Shown: one piece after another, positions 6,646 through 13,320 of the stretch
How the letters are laid out: every line of letters starts with the position of its first letter
Numbering within the stretch: position 1 is the first letter of the stretch
DNA from: CAWINH01 sp963837425
GTDB lineage: Bacteria; Chloroflexota; Limnocylindria; QHBO01
DNA: 16,137 nt
NCBI GenBank assembly: GCA_963837425.1
Contig: CAWINH010000018.1
Coordinates: 1 to 16,137 of the forward strand
Reading direction: 5' to 3'
Program-made: the position numbers and the translations under genes
Notes under the pieces: model-generated
Told to the model about the DNA's origin: nothing
Databases searched by the model: none
Seen by the model: only the letters and a program-made list of their open reading frames with translations

Positions 6646-8268
6646 TCAGGCGACCTCGAGGTCGAACCATGGACCCATCGCCTTCCGACGCGCGTCGTGG
6701 GCGGCAAGCAGCGCCTTGAGGTCGAGCGTGCCAGGATGGGCCTCGGGCCCCGGAGGCGAGAGGAGGTACCCCTGCCCTGCCTTCAGCCCCAGCGCGTGCA
6801 CGACCTCGAGCTGGTCGGCTGTGTCGATGCCCTCGGCGACCACCGTGGCGCCCGAATGCAGCCCGACATCACGGATCGCACACAGGACCGCCATCCCGGA
6901 CTCGCGCAGGATGCCGCCCCGAACGACCGAGAGGTCGATCTTCACGATGTCGAAGCGGATCTCGGAGAGGAGCCGGAGGCCGGCAGAGCCGGCGCTCACG
7001 TCGTCGGCCGCAATGCGGATTCCCTCCGCCTGGCAATGCTCGAGGTTGCTTCGCAACCGGTCCATGTCCTCCACCGGCTCCCGCTCGGTCAGCTCGAGCA
7101 CCGTCTGTGAGGGGCTCACACCGTGTGAAGCCAGCGTGGCGAGGAGGTCTGACAGACGGAACTGCTCCGTCTCGATCGTCCTTGGCGAGACGTTGAAGGC
7201 GAGGTACGCCGAAGCGTCCGGAAGCTGCGCCCCGGCCGCGATGGCCTCCATGCAGACACCGTCAAGCTCGACCGTGCGGCCGGCGGCCTCGGCCGCCATG
7301 AACATGCTCCGGGCGTCGGCGAATCCACTTTCGTCGTCGGGGCGGGCGAGTCCCTCGATCCCCAGCGGCCTGCCGCTCTCGAGGTCGTAGATCGTCTGGT
7401 AGGTGGCGACGACCTTCCGGTCCCCGATGACGGTAGCGAGCGCATCGGTCAGGTCGGAGGCAAGGCGTCGGTCCGCGCCGGCGCCGTGGCGGGCGGAGTC
7501 GTATGCCTGCACGTCGGTTCGCCCGTGCTGCTTGGCCCAGGCGAGCGCGGCCTCCGCCTGGTGGAGCAGGCTTCGGCCATCCTCGGTCGTCGTCGGATAG
7601 GCCGCCACCCCCGCGGAGAAGCTGAACGTCTCTGCGTTCGGCCGTGTCGCCTCCGAGTTGAGGGCCGCCGCGAGCAGCCGGCGAGCGACGCCATCCGCGG
7701 TTCCCAGGTCGGCGCGTGGCAGGAGGATGGCGAACTCGTCGCCACCGATCCGGAAGCCACTGTCGGACTTGCGGCAGAAGGCGCGCGTCAGGCGGCCCAT
7801 CTCCGCCAGCAGCCGGTCCGCGGCAGCCGGCCCGCGCTCGTCGTTGGCTCGCTTCATGTCGTCGATGTCGGCGAGGACGACCGCGAGCGCATACCGATGC
7901 TGCCTCGAGAGCTCGATCTGCCTCGCCAGCTCCTCCTGGAATGCCCGATGGTTCCCGAGCCCCGAGAGCGGATCGACGAGCGCTTCCGCCAGCACTGGCG
8001 CGAATTCGACCGGCGGTGCCCCGGGCAGCGCCCGGGGCAGGCTGGCGGCGGCCGCCAGCACGCGGCGTGCAAGGAAGGCCATGACGACCGGCAGCGCGAG
8101 CGCGACGACCGCGACGCGCAGGACGACATCCGGAGCCGGGTCGGACGACCCGGGCACCTCGGCTGCGAGCGGACCGGCAAGCGCCATGGCCACCACGAAG
8201 AGCAGCCCGAATGACGCATACAGCCACAGGCGCAGCCGTCGGACGCCGGGACCTTCGAACCCCAACAT
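6646..8268 (-). CDS. membrane-anchored GGDEF-EAL protein (c-di-GMP turnover)
   Basis: This 540-residue protein has two hydrophobic segments (residues 13-36 and 49-66) enclosing a short external loop, then a GGDEF domain (about 96-258) and an EAL domain (about 270-520). GGDEF is intact at 175-179, and the allosteric I-site RKSD (166-169) is exactly 5 residues before it, so an active, product-inhibited diguanylate cyclase is likely. The EAL motif reads EGLAR (305-309). It keeps Glu305, the Asn of FNVSP, the LELTE glutamate, both Asp of AADD, the Lys of VKIDLS and the QG near the end. The loop after DD (VSAGSAGL) departs from the usual DFGTGYSSL. Phosphodiesterase activity is therefore possible but uncertain. 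No Shine-Dalgarno is visible before the ATG, and TATACC lies 10 bases upstream, so it could be leaderless. Confidence 0.92.
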   Translation of the reverse strand: MLGFEGPGVRRLRLWLYASFGLLFVVAMALAGPLAAEVPGSSDPAPDVVLRVAVVALALPVVMAFLARRVLAAAASLPRALPGAPPVEFAPVLAEALVDPLSGLGNHRAFQEELARQIELSRQHRYALAVVLADIDDMKRANDERGPAAADRLLAEMGRLTRAFCRKSDSGFRIGGDEFAILLPRADLGTADGVARRLLAAALNSEATRPNAETFSFSAGVAAYPTTTEDGRSLLHQAEAALAWAKQHGRTDVQAYDSARHGAGADRRLASDLTDALATVIGDRKVVATYQTIYDLESGRPLGIEGLARPDDESGFADARSMFMAAEAAGRTVELDGVCMEAIAAGAQLPDASAYLAFNVSPRTIETEQFRLSDLLATLASHGVSPSQTVLELTEREPVEDMDRLRSNLEHCQAEGIRIAADDVSAGSAGLRLLSEIRFDIVKIDLSVVRGGILRESGMAVLCAIRDVGLHSGATVVAEGIDTADQLEVVHALGLKAGQGYLLSPPGPEAHPGTLDLKALLAAHDARRKAMGPWFDLEVA

Positions 8269-8375
8269 GATCGGTTTGGTATACGCGGCCGTGCGCGCGC
8301 CGCCTACCGGCCGAAAGTACCGACGGCCGCGGACCGCAGATCCTAGTGACGCTCCGCGGCGACTGGTCGACCCTC

Positions 8376-9371
8376 ATGCGTGACATGTCGAATCGGGTCC
8401 GCGGGGCTCCCCTGCTGGGCGGCCTCTTCGTGATTGCCGCCACCCTGGCGGTGCCAGCGCCCTGGGCGGCCGCAGCTGCCAGCTGCGTACTCAGCAACGG
8501 CACGGTCTCACCCGCGATTGGCCTGCCGACCACGACGTTCAACTTCTCGGTGACCTACTCCGACGATGCAGGCTGCTCGGGCTGGGTCTTCGTGACTGTC
8601 AACGGTCGCCACTACGGGCATCGCGCGAACCGAGGGACATCCACCTACACCTGGGGCGTTCAACTGCCGCTCGGGACGTACGCGTACTCATTCGGCACAT
8701 TTGGCGGCACACTCACGACGGTGAACCCGCCGACTGTGCAGGTCGTCCAGGCCCTGCCGACGCCGAAGCCCACTCCCAAGCCGACGCCGAAGCCGACACC
8801 GAAGCCGACACCGAAGCCGACGCCGAAGCCGACGCCGAAGCCGACTCCGAAGCCCACGCCGAAGCCCACGCCGAAGCCGACTCCGAAGCCGACTCCGAAG
8901 CCGACACCGAAGGCGCCGGCACCCGCCAGTGTCAGTCCGACCGCTTCGGGTAGCGCCAAGGCGTCGCCGTCCCCGACAACCAGCGCGACGCCGACACCGA
9001 CACCACGCCTCGCGACGCCCACGCCGACGCCCACGCCGACGCCGCTCGGCGCAGGCGGCGTGACGAGGACCGACAAGGACGCGCCGTCACCCGGCGGCGC
9101 GTTCCCGTGGCTCCTCGCCTGGCTGTTGGCGACGGGCGGGGGCCTCGTGATGTTCTTCGGCTTGAGCCGGCGAACTCTAGGCGCAGAACCCGTGGTCGGC
9201 CCATCGACCGGGGAGGGTCCGGCGTCGACCACGACGCCTGCGGGCGACGCACGGCCGCCCGGCCGCCCGCGTCGGCTCACAGGCGACGAGGCGCACCTCC
9301 CACGCTGGCTCCGGCCATCGGTCCAGGCCGCGCGCTACAACACCCCCGGGCGCACCAGCGCAGAGGACTGA
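8376..9371 (+). CDS. secreted/anchored protein with TPKP repeat stalk
   Basis: This 331-residue protein has four parts. A signal peptide (residues 1-35, VIAATLAVPAPWAAAAAS) is followed by a small beta-rich domain of about 90 residues with two Cys and a YTWGVQLPLGTYAYSFGTFGG segment. Next is a long Pro/Thr/Lys stalk with 13 TPK units (129-180), then a TPTPTP stretch. The end is a membrane helix (243-263, FPWLLAWLLATGGGLVMFFGL) and a 70-residue Arg/Pro-rich tail. It looks like a surface protein held at its C-terminus. No sortase LPxTG motif is present. The start is uncertain: GTG 8346, ATG 8376 and ATG 8385 are all in frame without a clear Shine-Dalgarno, and 8376 gives a normal signal peptide. 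Function is unknown. Confidence 0.82.
   Translation: MRDMSNRVRGAPLLGGLFVIAATLAVPAPWAAAAASCVLSNGTVSPAIGLPTTTFNFSVTYSDDAGCSGWVFVTVNGRHYGHRANRGTSTYTWGVQLPLGTYAYSFGTFGGTLTTVNPPTVQVVQALPTPKPTPKPTPKPTPKPTPKPTPKPTPKPTPKPTPKPTPKPTPKPTPKPTPKAPAPASVSPTASGSAKASPSPTTSATPTPTPRLATPTPTPTPTPLGAGGVTRTDKDAPSPGGAFPWLLAWLLATGGGLVMFFGLSRRTLGAEPVVGPSTGEGPASTTTPAGDARPPGRPRRLTGDEAHLPRWLRPSVQAARYNTPGRTSAED
8760..8915 (+). repeat. 13 tandem 12-bp units encoding TPKP
   Basis: There are thirteen in-frame 12-bp units of the form ACNCCNAARCCN with no interruption. They encode TPKP twelve times and end with TPKA. Differences between units are almost all synonymous third-base changes (ACG/ACA/ACT, CCG/CCC), which shows selection on the peptide rather than very recent expansion. 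The segment gives an extended, positively charged stalk with one Lys every four residues. On the other strand it opens a long Gly/Val-rich frame that is an artefact. Confidence 0.95.
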
Positions 9372-9403
9372 GGAATCGGGGCGCCGGGCGGGAGCCGGGG
9401 CAC

Positions 9404-10003
9404 TCAGGTATCGCCGCCTCCGCTCCCGCTAGCCCGCGGGGTCTCGGTCGGCTCGGGCGTCTCTGATCCACCGTGGCCGCCCTCTCGGTTCGACGCAGGC
9501 GGCGTGGGTGCGGCGGTCTCGCCGGACGTGCTGGTCGGGTCCGCCGTCTCCGATGCGGCGGTCCCTCCCGATTCATGCTCGCCGGGCGTGATCTCCGGTG
9601 CGTTGCTGGAGGGGGACTCGGTCGGGGCCTCGGTTGGCGACGTGGTCGGCACGGTCGTCTCGATCGCGGGCGACGGCGTGTTCCCAACGTTCGAGTCGTT
9701 GATGATCCGCCCCAGCTCTCCGAAGGCGAACGCCCCGACAAGGACGAGCGCCACCGCGGCAGCCAAAACGCCCGCCCTCGCCACGCGATGACCCGGGACC
9801 CGGCCTGCAAGCAGTCCCGCGAGCCACACGCCCAGGGTTCGTCGGGGGGTTGGCTCGTCGGCGATGGCGGACATGATCCGATCGGTGAGCCCCGATGGGG
9901 GGGCGGTGCGAGTGGCCTGCGCGTAGCGCTCCAGCTGCTCGGCAACCGGATCACTCGCTTCGTGTTGCTCGAGCTGCTCGGGATCGAAGGAAGGCCCGGT
10001 CAT
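9404..10003 (-). CDS. membrane anti-sigma-like protein, partner of the upstream ECF sigma
   Basis: This 199-residue protein has a cytoplasmic N-terminal part of about 75 residues, one membrane helix (AGVLAAAVALVLVGAFAFG, about 77-95) and a 100-residue outer part very rich in Thr, Ser, Pro, Glu and Gly. Its ATG (10001-10003) overlaps the sigma factor stop in an ATGA motif. Sigma-then-membrane-protein with overlapping ends is the usual layout for ECF sigma/anti-sigma pairs, so an anti-sigma role is inferred. There is no HxxxCxxC zinc-finger motif and no cysteine at all, so it is not a standard ZAS protein. The low-complexity exterior might sense the envelope or act as a degradable tether. It converges on the TPKP-stalk gene with 32 bases between stops. 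Confidence 0.75.
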   Translation of the reverse strand: MTGPSFDPEQLEQHEASDPVAEQLERYAQATRTAPPSGLTDRIMSAIADEPTPRRTLGVWLAGLLAGRVPGHRVARAGVLAAAVALVLVGAFAFGELGRIINDSNVGNTPSPAIETTVPTTSPTEAPTESPSSNAPEITPGEHESGGTAASETADPTSTSGETAAPTPPASNREGGHGGSETPEPTETPRASGSGGGDT

Positions 10004-10563
10004 GCCACCGCCTCACGATCGAGGACCGATCGCAGGCGCTGAAGACCACGCCGCAGATGGGTCTTCACCGTGTTCAGTGGACGACCCGTGGCGCTTGCGA
10101 TCTCCTCGAGGCTCAGCTCCCCGAAGAACCGCAGCGCGACGACCTCCCGGTATGGCTCCCCTAGCGCGGCCACCGCGTTGCGGACGGCTCGATGCTCCTC
10201 GTTGGCCAAGGCGACGTGCAGCGGGTCGGCCGCCGCGGAGCGCAGGGGCAGCTCCGGCGAGAGCTCCACCGTCTCCCGTCGCTGACCGAGCCGCCGAAAC
10301 GCCTGTCGGGTAGCGATGCGCATCAGCCAGCCACCCAGCGGTCCGTCGCCCCGATAGCTGCCGAGCGCGCGATAGGCCATCACGAAGCTCTCCTGCGCGA
10401 CGTCCTCGGCGTCGGCCGGGCGACCAAGGATCCGCAGGCAGACACGGAAGACCGTGAGCTGCTCGCGCTCCACGAGGAGGCGAAAGGCGTCCCGGTCTCC
10501 GTTGAGGACGGCCTCCGCAAGTCGCCGGTCATCCACGACACCATCGTGCCACGCCACTTGCAC
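10000..10563 (-). CDS. ECF sigma-70 family RNA polymerase sigma factor
   Basis: This 187-residue sigma factor has region 2 at residues 27-92, including DAEDVAQESFVMAYRALGSY and GGWLMRIATRQAFRRL. Region 4 is at 125-178, with LGEPYREVVALRFFGELSLEEIA and the recognition helix NTVKTHLRRGLQRLR. No extra C-terminal domain is present, so it is a minimal ECF factor. The GTG at 10561-10563 is the longest start. No clear Shine-Dalgarno is visible, and a GTG inside GVVDD is an alternative. Its stop overlaps the start of the anti-sigma-like gene, and the acidic secreted-protein gene ends only 9 bases upstream, making a three-gene unit that is probably autoregulated. Confidence 0.93.
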   Translation of the reverse strand: MQVAWHDGVVDDRRLAEAVLNGDRDAFRLLVEREQLTVFRVCLRILGRPADAEDVAQESFVMAYRALGSYRGDGPLGGWLMRIATRQAFRRLGQRRETVELSPELPLRSAAADPLHVALANEEHRAVRNAVAALGEPYREVVALRFFGELSLEEIASATGRPLNTVKTHLRRGLQRLRSVLDREAVA

Positions 10564-10572
10564 GTTCGAGTA

Positions 10573-11007
10573 TCAGTCGTCGGTACCACCCGAACCCGAA
10601 TGGTCCCCGCTCCCCGCGCCGCCGCCGTCGTGACCCTGGTCTGAGGGCGACTCGGCGGCAGAGGCGCCTGCGGATGCCTGCGCTCGATCGCCGTGGTCAT
10701 CGTTCGACTCGGTCTGCTGCGCGCCGGATTGCGTCGCGTCCGTGCCGGCAGTGTCACCGGTCTCCGACTCGGGGCTGGGCGAGTTCATCTGAAGGAGATT
10801 CTGGAGCTCGGCCTGGCTCGGCGCTGCGCTCTCGACGGGCTCGGCGCTCTCGACAGGCTCGCCCGATGCGGATGCCTCGGCGGTCGGCTCGGACTGCCGG
10901 CCATCCCTCGGCCCGAGTGCCATCTGCGATGCAACCGCTCCGCCCGCGACGACCAGCAGTGCAGCCGCTGCCACGGCCGTGCCGCGCAGCAGTCGATATC
11001 GGTACAT
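10573..11007 (-). CDS. exported acidic low-complexity protein, first gene of the ECF sigma unit
   Basis: This 144-residue protein has an N-terminal signal or anchor (RYRLLRGTAVAAAALLVVAGGAVAS). The rest is low complexity, rich in Ser, Glu, Ala, Gly and Asp, including EPVESAEPVESAAPSQAEL and a Gly/His/Asp tail (GHDGGGAGSGDHSGSGGTDD). I recognise no domain. The composition is like that of the outer part of the anti-sigma-like protein two genes downstream, which hints that both work on the same outer surface. The His/Asp-rich tail could bind divalent metal ions, but this is speculation. The ATG at 11005-11007 has AGGAGA about 9 bases upstream. That Shine-Dalgarno overlaps one arm of an 11-bp inverted repeat. 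Confidence 0.72.
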   Translation of the reverse strand: MYRYRLLRGTAVAAAALLVVAGGAVASQMALGPRDGRQSEPTAEASASGEPVESAEPVESAAPSQAELQNLLQMNSPSPESETGDTAGTDATQSGAQQTESNDDHGDRAQASAGASAAESPSDQGHDGGGAGSGDHSGSGGTDD

Positions 11008-11019
11008 GCGTTCGTGTCT

Positions 11020-11083
11020 CCTGTATCGGGGATCCTTGTCGTCCCCCGGACGGAGGGGGCCTGTCTACTCGTCCCGATACAGG
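11020..11083 (-). repeat. perfect 11-bp inverted repeat with nested hairpin before the secreted-protein gene
   Basis: CCTGTATCGGG (11020-11030) and its exact complement CCCGATACAGG (11073-11083) are separated by 42 bases. Between them CCCCC (11043-11047) and GGGGG (11055-11059) can form a second hairpin with a 7-base loop. On the minus strand the arm nearest the gene ends in AGG, the first bases of the AGGAGA Shine-Dalgarno. The far arm overlaps the -10 of a putative ECF promoter. The pair could be a bipartite operator, or, in read-through RNA from osmC, a structure that hides the ribosome-binding site. Confidence 0.65.
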
Positions 11084-11102
11084 TCGGTCCGAAAAGGTTT
11101 CA
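11076..11102 (-). promoter_or_regulatory. ECF-type promoter candidate for the secreted protein-sigma-anti-sigma unit
   Basis: Reading the minus strand, TGAAAC (11102-11097) is followed directly by CTTTT, then after a 15-base spacer by TGTATC (11081-11076). This resembles the SigW-type consensus TGAAACnTTT with a CGTATA -10, though the spacer is one base short of the usual 16. The -35 starts on the TGA stop codon of the OsmC gene. Transcription would begin near 11070, leaving a leader of about 60 bases. Autoregulation by the ECF factor of this unit would be expected. Confidence 0.42.
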
Positions 11103-11543
11103 GGTCTCGAGCGTGGGCTCCACGCTGATTTCCACGTTGCCCGCCAGCGCGCGCGAGATCGGGCAGCCCTGGGCGGCGTCCTGCGCCGCGGCCGCGAACT
11201 CGGCCTCCGAGGCACCCATCACCCGGCCGATGACGATGAGGCGCGACGAGACGACCGTCCAGTTCCCTTCGACGCGATCGAAGGTGACCTCCGCCTCCAC
11301 GTGGAGATGCTCTGGGGTCATGCCCGCCCGTACCAGGCCGCCGGAGAAGGCCATGGCGTAGCACGAGGCGTGAGCCGCAGCGAGCAGCTCTTCCGGCGAG
11401 GTGCGCCCTTCGGGGGCCTCGGTGCGGGACGACCAGCTGACCGGGAGGTCGGTGAACAGCTCCGAGGTCCCGGCGCTGACCGTGCCACGACCCGAGCTCA
11501 AATCGCCGGTCCAGGTAACGGTTGCGGTGCGGACGGCAGCCAT
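11100..11543 (-). CDS. OsmC/Ohr family peroxiredoxin-like protein
   Basis: This 147-residue protein is the usual OsmC length. It has the two redox cysteines, Cys61 in AAHASCYAMAFS and Cys127 in AAQGCPISRALAGNVEI, and the glutamate of SPEELLAAAHA (Glu51) that supports the catalytic site. OsmC proteins reduce organic hydroperoxides with a thiol pair and are cytoplasmic. The N-terminal ATVTWTGDLSSGRGTVS fits the OsmC rather than the Ohr branch, so I favour an osmotically induced OsmC type. The ATG at 11541-11543 has AAAGGG about 9 bases upstream. It lies upstream of the secreted protein-sigma-anti-sigma unit in the same direction, with a 92-base gap. Confidence 0.93.
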   Translation of the reverse strand: MAAVRTATVTWTGDLSSGRGTVSAGTSELFTDLPVSWSSRTEAPEGRTSPEELLAAAHASCYAMAFSGGLVRAGMTPEHLHVEAEVTFDRVEGNWTVVSSRLIVIGRVMGASEAEFAAAAQDAAQGCPISRALAGNVEISVEPTLET

Positions 11544-11601
11544 GGCTCACGACCCTTTCTGTATCCTGCGGCAGAGTTCGCAATCTACCCTACCGGACCC
11601 G

Positions 11602-12204
11602 ATGACGAACGACTCAGCTCCACGACCCCCGGCGCAGCCCATGATCCGCGGCCAGCGACTCTACCTGCGGCCGGCGGAGCGTACCGACCTGCCGACCTTC
11701 GTCCGCTGGTTCACGGATGCCGCAACGACCCGCTACCTGGCCCTCCGCGCGCCGATCAGCCAGGCGATGGAGGAGCAGTGGTTCGCCGGGATCCTCGAGC
11801 GGCATGGCAAGACGGACTACCACTTCGTCGTCTGCCTGATCGCCGACGGCCGAGCCATCGGCACCGTCGGGCTCCACGGTCTCGACCTCGAGAACGGGAA
11901 CGCGGAGTTCGGCATCGCCATTGGTGAGAGGGAAGAGTGGAACAAGGGGTACGGGACCGAGGCGCTGGCCGCGATCGCCGACTTCGGCTTCGGTTCGCTC
12001 CGCCTGGAGCGGATCCAGCTGCACGTCTATGAGCACAACGTGGCGGCACGTCGCTCGTATGAAAAGGCCGGGTTCGTCGAGGAGGGACGCCTGCGCCGGG
12101 CGCATTTCTCCGAGGGGCGGTACGGCGACGTGGTCGTCATGTCGCAGCTGCGCGACGAATGGCTGGCGCTCGAGCGACCGCGCGGCTGGGAGCTCGACCG
12201 CTGA
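11602..12204 (+). CDS. GNAT family N-acetyltransferase (RimJ/RimL-like)
   Basis: This 200-residue protein has the Acetyltransf_3/RimJ-RimL pattern. MIRGQRLYLRPAERTDLPTFVRWFTD begins the fold. The acetyl-CoA pyrophosphate loop is EEWNKGYGTEALAAIADFGF (residues 111-130), and LRLERIQLHVYEHNVAARRSYEKAGFVEEGRLR is the usual C-terminal half. It transfers an acetyl group to an amine. The substrate is not readable from sequence and could be a ribosomal protein N-terminus, a polyamine or an antibiotic. I chose the ATG at 11602; the ATG at 11641 (MIRGQR) would also keep the full domain. Neither has a strong Shine-Dalgarno. Its TGA overlaps the possible CTG start of the next gene. Confidence 0.9.
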   Translation: MTNDSAPRPPAQPMIRGQRLYLRPAERTDLPTFVRWFTDAATTRYLALRAPISQAMEEQWFAGILERHGKTDYHFVVCLIADGRAIGTVGLHGLDLENGNAEFGIAIGEREEWNKGYGTEALAAIADFGFGSLRLERIQLHVYEHNVAARRSYEKAGFVEEGRLRRAHFSEGRYGDVVVMSQLRDEWLALERPRGWELDR

Positions 12205-13292
12205 ACGGGCTCGGCGACCTGCCGGCGCTCATCGCGCGGCTCTCGCCCGCCGCGCGGGCCCGGGTCGAGCGCCTCTTCTCGGTCCTCGTCGTCACCGGGC
12301 GCAGCGATCCGCCGCCGGAGATGACCGAGTGGCTGGTACAACACTTCGGGTCGGTCGACGCGGTTCGCGAGCAGACGATCGTCCGTGTCCTGAATCGCTG
12401 GACGCTGCAGGGCACGAACTTCTCGACCCTCCGCGGCCGGCGACCGATCGAGGGACCCTCCCGCGATGACCTCGCGATCGAGGTCGCCGCCACCGAGGGC
12501 GGCCCGTTCTGCAACCCGGAGCGCGACACCCCGGCGGACACCTGGGGCCGAGTGCGCGGACGACACGCGGTGACCGGCGCGAACGCCGCGAAGTACGACG
12601 CCCATCACGGCGTCATCGTCTTCGACCATCACGACCCACTCGCCTTCACCGCCGATACCGTCGTCGATCTGTTCGAGGTCGCCCGCGCCTGGGCCGAGCG
12701 TTCGCGCGCCGAGGACCCCTCGGCATCGGCCTATCAGCTGATCTGGAACTGCGGATGGCGGGCAGGCGGATCGGTCGTCCATGGACACGCGCAGGTCCTG
12801 CTGGGCCCAGACGGTCACTATGCGGCCGTCGAGCGGCAGCGGCGGGACGCAGCGGCCTATCGAGACGAGGTCGGATGCCCCTACCTCGCCGACCTCGTCG
12901 CGGCGCACCGCGACCTCGGGCTCGTCGCACGAGAGGAGCGCAGCGTCGCGGTCCTCGCCTCGCTGACCCCGGTGAAGGAGCAGGAGCTGATGGTCGTGGG
13001 GCCGCCGGGGATGGACGAGCGGGATCCCGCGTTCGCCGGCACGGTGGCGGCGACGCTCGTCGCGTATCGCGACCGTCTCGGGGTGCGCGCCTTCAACCTC
13101 GCACTTCACCGTCCGCCCCTCGACGCCGGCGCGGAATGGAGCGAGATCGGGCCCGTCGTCCACGTCGTGGATCGCGGAAACCCGGCGAGCCGCAGCTCGG
13201 ACATCGGCGCCATGGAGCTCTTCGTGGCGTCGGTCGTGGGCCACGACCCGTTCGCGGTGGCGGCCGGGCTCCGCGAGGCGCTCGCCCGATAG
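12159..13292 (+). CDS. GalT/HIT-superfamily protein with HxHxQ motif (first of a tandem pair)
   Basis: This 377-residue protein belongs to the HIT/GalT nucleotidyltransferase superfamily by motif. The segment FCNPERDTPADTWG, then ANAAKYDAHHGVIVFDHHDPLAF, resembles the N-terminal half of galactose-1-phosphate uridylyltransferases. GGSVVHGHAQVLL carries the nucleotide-transfer triad His208-x-His210-x-Gln212. The C-terminal half (FNLALHRPP, SDIGAMELF) lacks the second HxH motif of GalT. Substrate is unknown. The ATG at 12159 overlaps the GNAT gene by 46 bases and has no Shine-Dalgarno. A CTG at 12201 has GGGAG (12188-12192) 8 bases upstream, overlaps the GNAT stop as CTGA, and would give 363 residues, so I consider it the more likely real start. 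A second GalT-like gene follows after 28 bases. Confidence 0.8.
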   Translation: MAGARATARLGARPLNGLGDLPALIARLSPAARARVERLFSVLVVTGRSDPPPEMTEWLVQHFGSVDAVREQTIVRVLNRWTLQGTNFSTLRGRRPIEGPSRDDLAIEVAATEGGPFCNPERDTPADTWGRVRGRHAVTGANAAKYDAHHGVIVFDHHDPLAFTADTVVDLFEVARAWAERSRAEDPSASAYQLIWNCGWRAGGSVVHGHAQVLLGPDGHYAAVERQRRDAAAYRDEVGCPYLADLVAAHRDLGLVAREERSVAVLASLTPVKEQELMVVGPPGMDERDPAFAGTVAATLVAYRDRLGVRAFNLALHRPPLDAGAEWSEIGPVVHVVDRGNPASRSSDIGAMELFVASVVGHDPFAVAAGLREALAR

Positions 13293-13320
13293 CTCCCGGC
13301 GCGTCGGCTACGATGCTCGC

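Noticed and set aside
8256..8284. CGAACC with a 17-base spacer to GTATAC on the plus strand, considered as a third ECF promoter for the TPKP-stalk gene
   Set aside because: The -35 and -10 both deviate from the GGAACC/CGTCTA pair at 5783-5811, and most of the -35 lies inside the start of the GGDEF-EAL gene; too weak to list.
8308..8331. CGGCCG repeat pair with a 10-base loop upstream of the TPKP-stalk gene
   Set aside because: Short self-complementary GC hexamers are expected by chance at this GC content, and it has no fixed relation to a start or stop.
8660..9280. Minus-strand frame with many GVGFGVGF repeats
   Set aside because: It is the antisense of the TPKP-coding repeat. The repeat's meaning is clear on the plus strand, which has a signal peptide and membrane anchor.
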